Source: Oscillospiraceae bacterium
GTDB lineage: Bacteria; Bacillota; Clostridia; Oscillospirales; Ruminococcaceae
NCBI GenBank assembly: GCA_016295545.1
Contig: JAEDLA010000075.1
Span: forward strand, 1-7,009
Direction of reading: 5' to 3'
DNA length: 7,009 nt
The translations under genes and the position numbers were made by a program. The notes beneath the pieces are model-generated. The model saw only the letters and a list, made by a program, of their open reading frames with translations. It made no database searches and was not told the origin of the DNA. The stretch's first letter is position 1. Each line of letters begins with the position of its first letter. Positions 1-6,300 of this stretch are shown in pieces.

Positions 1-198
1 TGCCTCATATCGTCCGTGATATTCCCCGCTGGAAATATTCTGCTGCTGAACAGGCTCTGAAGCTCTGCCGTTTCTTATTTTATTTGTTTTAACAAGTCTT
101 TTTACAGGCTTTCTGACGTGCTCCGGCGTTTCCGGAGCAGAATTGCTTACCTCGTCACCAAGCTCGTTATTCTGAGCGTTGAAATCATTCTGTTTCAT
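1..198 (-). CDS. N-terminal part of an unidentified protein, possibly an LCP (LytR-CpsA-Psr) family protein; runs off the window
   Basis: Sixty-six codons are open from an ATG at 198-196 to the window edge with no stop. The ATG shares bases with the TGA stop of yqeK (ATGA, 4-base overlap), and an AGAGG motif (205-209) lies six bases upstream, so this is a believable translated start. The visible residues are hydrophilic, rich in Asn, Gln, Glu, Lys and Arg, with no membrane segment, signal peptide or recognisable domain. They look like a disordered cytoplasmic tail, and around residues 29-44 it is strongly basic (HVRKPVKRLVKTNK region). In many Clostridia the gene after nadD-yqeK encodes an LCP-family cell-wall glycopolymer transferase with a cytoplasmic N-tail before a single membrane helix. 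That identity is inferred from position only. A different membrane or unknown protein is equally compatible with the visible sequence. Confidence 0.7.
   Translation of the reverse strand, partial: MKQNDFNAQNNELGDEVSNSAPETPEHVRKPVKRLVKTNKIRNGRASEPVQQQNISSGEYHGRYEA
119..139. repeat. GC-rich hairpin inside the 5' part of the partial downstream gene
   Basis: TGCTCCGG and CCGGAGCA form a perfect eight-pair stem around a five-base loop, about 60-80 bases into the coding region. No U-run follows on either strand, so it is not an intrinsic terminator. A stem of this size is expected about once by chance in a window this long. Confidence 0.35.
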
Positions 199-812
199 TT
201 AAGACCTCTTTTCGGCTCATCGGTTGTTTTACTGTTTTCTTCTCTGCATATTCTTGTATAAAAATTATAACCTTCGGCAGTACAGATAGGAATAAGTCCG
301 CCTTTTTTCACTACTGATTTTATTGAAAACTGAAAAGCCTCCAGCATAGCTTTATTAAGGCTGCTGCCGGCAAGCTTGCGCATTTTATCAACGTCCTTGT
401 AGTCTCTGTCGGCTGAGATAAGGTCGCCAAGATAGACGATCTCCTCAAGCCTTGTCATTCCGGCTCTGCCTACGGTATGGAATCTTACGGCATTTATTAC
501 ATCAAGATCCTCTATGCCAAATTCTTTTTTTATAAAATAAGCTCCTGCAATCGCATGGTAAAGCGAATGGGTTTCAAGCTCCTCACGGCATACGGAAAAA
601 CCGCTTTCGATAACAAGGACTTTCTGTTCCTCCACAGGGATCTCCTTGCGTATATCGTGAAGCAGACCGGCAAAATAAGCCTTGTCCGGATCCTCGCCGT
701 ATTTCAGAGCAAGCTTTCTGCACTCCTCAGCAACATTAAGGCTGTGGTTATACCTTTTCGAGGAAAGATGCTCTTTCAGGAATTTCTTTTTTTCTTCTGC
801 ATTATAATACAT
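195..812 (-). CDS. yqeK: YqeK-type HD-domain hydrolase, bis(5'-nucleosyl)-tetraphosphatase (symmetrical)
   Basis: This 205-residue protein has the size and pattern of the YqeK family, which hydrolyses diadenosine tetraphosphate (Ap4A) symmetrically to two ADP in Gram-positive bacteria lacking ApaH. Metal-binding HD-superfamily residues visible are His23 (RYNHSLNVA), the His52-Asp53 pair (AGLLHDI), His86 (SLYHAIAGA), His112 (AVRFHTVGR) and Asp130 (YLGDLISADRDY). The domain spans roughly residues 10-170; the last 20 residues are a charged tail. There is no signal peptide or membrane segment, so it is cytoplasmic. The start ATG shares one base with the nadD stop (TAATG), with GAGGTG eight bases upstream. 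Its stop overlaps the next start by four bases. Pairing with nadD is a conserved arrangement in Firmicutes. One oddity is ISAD (132-135), where many family members carry IEPN or IEPG; the metal ligands are intact, so I expect an active enzyme. Confidence 0.93.
   Translation of the reverse strand: MYYNAEEKKKFLKEHLSSKRYNHSLNVAEECRKLALKYGEDPDKAYFAGLLHDIRKEIPVEEQKVLVIESGFSVCREELETHSLYHAIAGAYFIKKEFGIEDLDVINAVRFHTVGRAGMTRLEEIVYLGDLISADRDYKDVDKMRKLAGSSLNKAMLEAFQFSIKSVVKKGGLIPICTAEGYNFYTRICREENSKTTDEPKRGLK
205..209 (-). promoter_or_regulatory. Ribosome binding site of the gene after yqeK
   Basis: AGAGG lies six bases before the ATG at 198, embedded in the Lys-Arg-Gly codons at the end of yqeK. It supports the partial reading frame that leaves the window at base 1. 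Confidence 0.75.
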
Positions 813-1423
813 TAAAAGCTCACCTCGTCCCGACCATATAATCCTTTCAATCTTATATATTGTACTACATTTTCATCAAGATAGCAAGACCAATCCTCAT
901 TTTTTGCAATTTTTTTTCGTATTTTTGTTGAAGAAACCATAACAGGGGGGGCTTTGCATACAATTATTTGTCCGAATTCCGAAAGCTTTTCCGCTTTTTC
1001 AGCAAGTATAACGCTGTCGCCGTCCTCTCTTGAAACAACGGCAAGAACGGCATTTGCAAGAATGTCCCTGTATCTGTACCACTGGTCAAAGCTGAGGAGC
1101 ATATCGCTGCCGGCAAGGAGAAAAAGCTCATCATCGGGAAAGCTTTGCCGGAAGTGCTCAATGGTGTAAATAGTATAGCTTATCCGTGACGACTTTACCT
1201 CAAAGTCGCAGACCTCCAGTCCCCTTTTTCCTTTGCAGGCAAGGCGCAGCATTTCAAGCCTGTCCTCAGCAGAAGCATACTCCGCAGAGGAGCGGTGGGG
1301 AGATATCCCCGACGGAACAAGGAATATCCTGTCCAGTCCAAGCTCGTCCCTTACCGATTCCGCAAGGTGGATATGCCCCTTATGAACGGGATTGAAGCTG
1401 CCCCCGAAAATACCGGTTTTCAT
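812..1423 (-). CDS. nadD: Nicotinate-nucleotide adenylyltransferase
   Basis: NadD joins nicotinate mononucleotide and ATP to give nicotinate adenine dinucleotide and pyrophosphate, the step before NAD synthetase. The 203-residue length is normal. Visible nucleotidyltransferase signatures are GGSFNPVHKGH at residues 7-17 (the HxGH ATP-binding motif), LVPSGISPHR at 35-44, the AGSDML segment at 104-109 with the following Trp115, and the VSSTKIR motif at 163-169, matching the family SSTxIR. The usual SYTxDT motif reads SYTIYT (82-87), with Tyr86 in place of Asp. The start gives the canonical N-terminus directly ahead of the HxGH motif. It begins one base after the yhbY stop (TGACATG) and lacks a clear Shine-Dalgarno, suggesting translational coupling. 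It overlaps yqeK by one base. The 3' part holds runs of 7 C and 8 A in the message, with the frame intact. Confidence 0.96.
   Translation of the reverse strand: MKTGIFGGSFNPVHKGHIHLAESVRDELGLDRIFLVPSGISPHRSSAEYASAEDRLEMLRLACKGKRGLEVCDFEVKSSRISYTIYTIEHFRQSFPDDELFLLAGSDMLLSFDQWYRYRDILANAVLAVVSREDGDSVILAEKAEKLSEFGQIIVCKAPPVMVSSTKIRKKIAKNEDWSCYLDENVVQYIRLKGLYGRDEVSF
821..826 (-). promoter_or_regulatory. Ribosome binding site of yqeK
   Basis: GAGGTG lies eight bases before the yqeK ATG at 812, embedded in the final Asp-Glu-Val codons of nadD. Confidence 0.8.
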
Positions 1424-1424
1424 G

Positions 1425-1718
1425 TCAGAGCTTTATATCGATTACAGGCTCTTCCGGATTTCTCCTGAAAAGCACAAATTTACTGCCTATGACCTGTACT
1501 ACTTCAGCATTAAGAAAGTCTGCTATCTGGTCAGCTGCCTCTCTTGCTGTGTAGCCGGAGTTATCAAGCACACGCAGCTTGATAAGCTCTCTTTTTCTCA
1601 GAGCTTCGCCGATCTGAGCGCACATAGCCTCAGTAACTCCGCCCTTTCCTATCTGGAATATTGTATCATAATTAGCCGCAATGCTTCTGAGAGCGGCCCT
1701 CTGCTTGCTTGTCAGCAT
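1425..1718 (-). CDS. yhbY: CRS1-YhbY (CRM) domain RNA-binding protein
   Basis: This 97-residue protein consists almost entirely of one CRM domain, as in E. coli YhbY and B. subtilis YqeI. The family binds RNA and associates with pre-50S ribosomal particles. Visible hallmarks are the N-terminal LTSKQRAALRSIA helix (2-14), the GxxG-type loop IGKGGVTE (23-30), the ELIKLRV strand (44-50) and the final VVQVIGSKFVLFRR segment (73-86). It is a basic, compact cytoplasmic protein with no extra domain. The ATG at 1718 is preceded by AGAGG (1729-1733) at ten bases, or by the overlapping GAGGAA at eight. It lies 41 bases after the RdgB-type gene, the largest gap in the window, and one base before nadD. 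In many Firmicutes yhbY is followed directly by nadD and yqeK, as here, which supports the call. Confidence 0.94.
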   Translation of the reverse strand: MLTSKQRAALRSIAANYDTIFQIGKGGVTEAMCAQIGEALRKRELIKLRVLDNSGYTAREAADQIADFLNAEVVQVIGSKFVLFRRNPEEPVIDIKL

Positions 1719-1728
1719 AAATTCAGTT

Positions 1729-1733
1729 CCTCT
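1729..1733 (-). promoter_or_regulatory. Ribosome binding site of yhbY
   Basis: AGAGG lies ten bases before the ATG at 1718, or GAGGAA at eight if the register is shifted. It sits in a purine-rich 41-base gap (1719-1759) that otherwise shows no hairpin, terminator or clear promoter. Confidence 0.7.
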
Positions 1734-1759
1734 TTCTTTTTCCTATTATTTTACGAGTT

Positions 1760-2335
1760 TTAAAGGATTTGTTTCAGATATTCATACAGCCCTTTAAGCG
1801 CCTCTGCTCTGTGGCTGATTTTGTTTTTTTCTTCGCCGGACATCTCCGCAAGAGTTCTTTCTCCGCAGAGAAAAACAGGATCATAGCCGAATCCGTTATT
1901 ACCTCTTGCTTCAAAGGATATTTCTCCGGAGCATTTTCCTGTAAACACACGGCAGATGTCACCGTTTAAAAATGCAATATCGCACTGGAAATATGCATTT
2001 CTCTTTCCGGAAGGAATATTCTCCATTTCTTTCAGCAGCTTTTCGCACTCCATTCCTTTCGGAGCATATCGTGCGGAATAAACTCCCGGTCTGCCGTCAA
2101 GGGCTTCAACGCAAAGTCCGCTGTCATCAGCAATAACAGGCAGTCCGGTAATGTCATAGACAGCCTTTGCCTTTATAACGGCATTTTCCTCAAAGGTAAC
2201 GCCGTTTTCCTCCGGTTCAGCGTCTGCTCCTGCATCACGCTGGGAGATGACCTCTATTCCCAGAGGGGAAAGAATCTCCTGCACCTCTCTGAGCTTATTT
2301 GCATTATTTGTAGCCATGATAAGCTTTTTAATCAT
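1760..2335 (-). CDS. rdgB: XTP/dITP pyrophosphatase, RdgB/HAM1 family
   Basis: This enzyme removes non-canonical purine nucleotides (XTP, ITP, dITP) from the pool by hydrolysing them to the monophosphate and pyrophosphate, preventing their incorporation into DNA and RNA. With my start the protein has 191 residues, normal for the family. Motifs in order: ATNNANKLREV (8-18, substrate loop), FEENAVIKAKA (48-58), ADDSGL (69-74, containing the likely catalytic Asp), GRPGVYSARYA (81-91), GFGYDPVF (148-155) and SHRAEAL (174-180). The frame is open upstream to an ATG at 2380, but that would add 15 residues without family counterpart and overlap ftsY by 53 bases. I choose the ATG at 2335, six bases from AGGAGG (2342-2347); the adjacent ATG at 2338 would be only three bases away. 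The start overlaps the ftsY stop by eight bases. It stands between ftsY and yhbY, with no sign of transfer. Confidence 0.95.
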   Translation of the reverse strand: MIKKLIMATNNANKLREVQEILSPLGIEVISQRDAGADAEPEENGVTFEENAVIKAKAVYDITGLPVIADDSGLCVEALDGRPGVYSARYAPKGMECEKLLKEMENIPSGKRNAYFQCDIAFLNGDICRVFTGKCSGEISFEARGNNGFGYDPVFLCGERTLAEMSGEEKNKISHRAEALKGLYEYLKQIL

Positions 2336-3311
2336 CATTTTCCTCCTCGCCTGTTTCATCGCCGACGGACACGTCCTCATCGTCCTTATTTCTGTTTTTG
2401 CCTACGCCCTCAAAGAGTGCGGAAACGAAGCTGTGGTTGTCAAATGGCTGGAGATCGTCAATTTTTTCGCCCACACCGATAAGCTTTACCGGAATACCAA
2501 GCTCATTCTTAATGGAAATAACAATTCCGCCCTTTGCTGTACCGTCAAGCTTTGTAAGGACTATTCCCGTTATATTGGCTGTTTCGCTGAAAAGCCTTGC
2601 CTGATTTACAGCGTTCTGTCCGGTAGTAGCGTCAAGAACAAGAAGAACCTCTCTTGAACAGCCCTCTGCCTTTGAATCAATAATGCGGTTTATCTTTGCA
2701 AGCTCCTCCATAAGATTCTTCTTGTTGTGGAGACGACCTGCCGTATCGATAATAAGCACATCGCAGTGTCTTGCCTTAGCCGCCTCAAGAGCGTCATAAA
2801 CGACAGCTCCGGGATCTGAACCCTCTGCGTGTTTAACAAGCTCAACACCGGCACGGTCAGTCCAGACCTGAAGCTGGTCTATAGCCGCCGCACGGAAAGT
2901 ATCGGCAGCAGCAACGATAACCCTTTTGCCCTCGTTTCTGTACTGGTGACAGAGCTTACCAATGGTAGTAGTTTTGCCTGCACCGTTTACGCCGATAACC
3001 ATAATAACAGCCGGCGAACCGGACAGGTCAAGCTCCGTATCCTCGCCCATGATCTCAGCAATTATCTCCTGCAGAAGCTCCATTATCATAGCCGGATCGG
3101 TAACGCCCCGTTCCTTGATTTTTTTTCTGAGCCGACTGCATATTTCTTCGGAGGTCTCAACGCCGATATCGCTCATTATCATAGTTTCTTCAAGCTCATC
3201 GAACAGTTCCTCGTCAATTTTTGTAAAAGAGTTGGTAATTTTCTGAACCTTGCTTATAAAAGATTCCTTTGTTTTCTGAAGTCCCTGTTTTATCTTGGAA
3301 AAAAGTCCCAT
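2328..3311 (-). CDS. ftsY: Signal recognition particle receptor FtsY (SRP GTPase)
   Basis: FtsY is the membrane-associated receptor that pairs with Ffh-SRP and delivers ribosomes making membrane proteins to SecYEG. In this 327-residue protein, residues 1-30 form a short basic amphipathic segment (MGLFSKIKQGL) suited to lipid contact. The N domain helices follow (about 30-95), then the G domain. G-domain motifs: P-loop GVNGAGKTTT (107-116), DTFRAAA (137-143), DTAGR (189-193), TKLDG (253-257) and the closing GVGEKIDDLQPF (279-290). The long acidic N-terminal A domain of E. coli FtsY is absent, as is usual in Gram-positives. Unusually, after the normal end near residue 300 there is a 27-residue tail rich in Asp and Glu. 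The gene starts 21 bases after smc with GGAGG (3319-3323) at seven bases. smc-ftsY adjacency is common in Firmicutes. Confidence 0.97.
   Translation of the reverse strand: MGLFSKIKQGLQKTKESFISKVQKITNSFTKIDEELFDELEETMIMSDIGVETSEEICSRLRKKIKERGVTDPAMIMELLQEIIAEIMGEDTELDLSGSPAVIMVIGVNGAGKTTTIGKLCHQYRNEGKRVIVAAADTFRAAAIDQLQVWTDRAGVELVKHAEGSDPGAVVYDALEAAKARHCDVLIIDTAGRLHNKKNLMEELAKINRIIDSKAEGCSREVLLVLDATTGQNAVNQARLFSETANITGIVLTKLDGTAKGGIVISIKNELGIPVKLIGVGEKIDDLQPFDNHSFVSALFEGVGKNRNKDDEDVSVGDETGEEENDD
2342..2347 (-). promoter_or_regulatory. Ribosome binding site deciding the RdgB-type gene start
   Basis: AGGAGG formed by Glu codons near the ftsY 3' end lies six bases from the ATG at 2335 and three bases from the ATG at 2338. 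The spacing favours 2335 and argues against the far-upstream ATG at 2380, which has no matching site. Confidence 0.85.
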
Positions 3312-3318
3312 GCTGTTT

Positions 3319-3323
3319 CCTCC
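3319..3323 (-). promoter_or_regulatory. Ribosome binding site of ftsY
   Basis: GGAGG lies seven bases before the ftsY ATG at 3311, within the 21-base gap after smc. It is the only strong site in the window that lies outside coding sequence apart from that of yhbY. Confidence 0.88.
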
Positions 3324-3332
3324 ACAGAATAA

Positions 3333-6300
3333 TTATTGTTGTTCTATGCCGTTTTCGTCCTGAAAATCCACCTGTTCCATTTTCAGAAGCTTTGATATGC
3401 CGTCCTCCTGCATGGTAACGCCGTAAAGGACATTTGCCTCCTCCATAGCGCTTCGCCTGTGGGTTACAAGTACGAACTGTGTTGTATCGGTGAATTTTTT
3501 AAGATACTGTGCATATTTTCTTACATTTACCTCGTCAAGAGCTGCGTCTATCTCGTCAAGAATACAAAACGGCGCAGGTCTGAGCTTTAAAATGGCAAAA
3601 TATATAGCTATTGCCACGAATGACTGCTCTCCTCCTGAAAGGGAGATAAGGTTCTTTATGACCTTTCCCGGAGGTGCAACACTTATTTCAATGCCCGATT
3701 CAAGGACATTTTCCGGATCGGTAAGAATCAGCTCCGCCTTTCCTCCGCCGAAAAGTTCCACGAAAATGCTCTTGAAATTTGAGTTTATCACTGCAAAGCT
3801 TTCTGAGAATATCCGGCACATTTCCTGTGTCAGGTCGCTGATTATCCTTTCAAGCTCGGACTTTGACTTCTGCACGTCCGCCAGCTGTCCCGACATAAAT
3901 TCAAATCGCTCAGATACCTCACGGTATTCTTCAATAGCCTCCACATTGACATTGCCCAATGCTCTGATTTTGTTTTTGATGTCGGTAAGCTCTCGCTGCG
4001 CCGCTGCCATGTCGTCGATTTTTTCAGCCGCAGCCGCAGCTTCTGAACGTGTCAGCTCATAGACTTCAAGCAGCTGACGGATTATGCTGTCATAGTCACG
4101 GCAGTAATTCTCACGCCGCTCCTCCAGTCTTGTTACCTCTCCTGAAAGCTTCTCCTTAGCTTCGTTTATCTGCTTCAGACCAAGCTGCATTTCCTTTACA
4201 AGGCGGCTGTGCTCACCGTACATTGTCTGATGCTGCTTAATCTGCTCAGAATACAGACCGGTATTGCTCCTGAAGCTTTCCAGCTTTTCTTTCGTCTGCT
4301 GAATCGCATCACGTCTTTCGGAAATTATTTCATTCTGACGCTTTATAGTTTCAGCAAAGGCAAGTCCGCCCTGTTTCAGTTCATGCAGCTGTTTTTCAAT
4401 TCCGGCTATATCAAGCTCCTTATGCTGATAGTCCTTGACAAGCTCCATTTCGCTTATTTTCAGCTCCGACAGCTTATCGGAGAGCTTTTCTCTTTCGGCT
4501 CTCAGCTTTTCACGGGCATCCTGTCCCTGTGCAAGCTCAGCCTCAGCTTCACGAATCTTTTTTTCAAGTATATCAAGCTGATTTCTTGATTCCTGCGCAT
4601 TTTTTTCAGCCTGAGCAATTTTACTTTCCGCTTCTGCCATTAGCTTTCCGGAATTTTCAGCCTGTGTACGAAGCTGACCGGCAAGCGCCCTGAGCCTTGA
4701 CAGCTCAGCTTCAAGACGGACTGAGTCCGCCTCAGCACTGCTGAGCTGCTCCTTTGCGCCCTCCATATCGAACCGGAGCTTTTCCGATTCTGCTCTCAGC
4801 TTTTCTGCCCTTTCACGGAGGGAATCCCTCTGCACGGCAAATTTCTGTATCTCTGCATCAAGAGTTTCAATTTCATTCTTTCGTGTGATAACTCCGCCGG
4901 ACTTCTGAGCCGAACCTCCCGTGAAAGAACCTCCAGCGTTGATAACCTGACCGTCCAGCGTTACTATCCTGAATTTATAGCCGTATTTCTTGGCAATGAC
5001 CGTTGCTGAGTCAATATCCTCCGCAATAACTATCCTGCCGAGAAGGGAGGCTATTATTCCTGCAAATTTATCGTCATATTTAACTATCCTGCTTGCATTT
5101 GCAACAAAGCCCTCACAGCTTTCAAGTCCCTGTTCCCTCAGCTCATAGCCCTTTACTGAGGTTATGGGAAGAAAGGTAGCTCTGCCGCCTCTCTGCTCTT
5201 TCAGAAAGCGTATGCAGCGTTTGGCAATGTCCTCATTTTCAACGATAATATTCTGCATTGCACCGCCCAGTGCAGTTTCCACAGCAACGGCATATTCCGG
5301 TTCAACGCTGATATTCTGAGCGACTGTGCCAAGAACTCCGCCAATCCTGCCCTGCCGTGAGGCTTTCAGGACCTGCTTTACGCTGCCGGAAAAGCCCTCC
5401 ATGCTGTTTTCAAGATCACTGAGTATCTTTCTGCGCTGCTGCTTGTCTTTCAGCTCATACAGAGCCTTTTCAAAGTCAGCCTTAGCCTGTTCAAATCCCT
5501 CACGCCGTGATTTATACAGCCTTTCAAGACCACTCAGCTTATTTTTCAGTTCAAGATTTTTTTCTCCTGCTGCGGCAATTTTTCTTTCGGTGTCAGCAGC
5601 AGAAGCTTCATATTCGCTGAGAGTTTTTTCATATTCTTCGCCGCTTTCACGCAGTCCTCCGAGACGTACAGTCTCCTCCTCAATAGTTTTTCCTGCTGCT
5701 TCAATGGAAAAGCGGCACTGGCTCTGACTGATATAAAGGCTGTTTATTTCGCTGCCCGCCTTGTCAAAGCTTTCTCCAAGCTGACTGCTCTGCTCCTCGG
5801 CTTTATTGAAACTTTCAGTTATCTCTGCTATTTCTGCCGCAAGCCTTTTCTGCTGTTCAGCAATTTCAGCAAGTCTGCTTTTCGCTTCATCACGGTCTGA
5901 TTCAAGCTTCTTCTTAGCATTTTCCGAATCGGCAATGCTTTTTTTCGCCGTCTCAACAGCTTCTTCACAATGGCGTATATCGTTTTCGTAAACAGCTATG
6001 TCTGATTTCAGCTCCGAAGCGGACTGCTCCTCCTCAATCATTTTACGTCTCAGCTCATCGGCAGCAACAGTACACTGCTGCATTTTCCGGTAGCCGTCCT
6101 GAATTTTCTCCTCCTGATTCTGAATGTCGTTTTCCACATTTTCATATTCACTGCGGCTCATGAGAAGCTTTTCATCAAGTGCGTCCAGCTTGCCTTTCAG
6201 TTCATCAAGGCGGCTTACCCATACGGATATCTCCAGCTTTTTACGCTGTTCAGCAAGCTTTATGAATTTTTCCGCTTTCTGAGACTGTATTCTCAGCGGC

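Noticed and set aside
119..139. Hairpin considered as an intrinsic terminator
   Set aside because: No U-run follows the stem on either strand and it lies inside an open reading frame.
798..806. TATAAT-like sequence at the beginning of yqeK considered as an internal promoter
   Set aside because: It is formed by the first codons of yqeK and no acceptable -35 hexamer lies about 17 bases upstream.
1719..1759. Gap between the RdgB-type gene and yhbY considered for a terminator, promoter or small RNA
   Set aside because: It is only 41 bases, purine-rich in the message, with no inverted repeat and no paired -35/-10 elements.
2336..2380. Longer version of the RdgB-type protein starting at the ATG at 2380
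   Set aside because: It adds 15 residues with no family counterpart, overlaps ftsY by 53 bases, and ignores the well-spaced AGGAGG just before the ATG at 2335.
3490..4062. Long plus-strand open frame (190 codons) opposite smc, and other plus-strand frames across the window
   Set aside because: They lie wholly antisense to genes with clear family motifs, have low-complexity Ser/Phe/Leu-rich translations typical of shadow frames, and show no recognisable domain.
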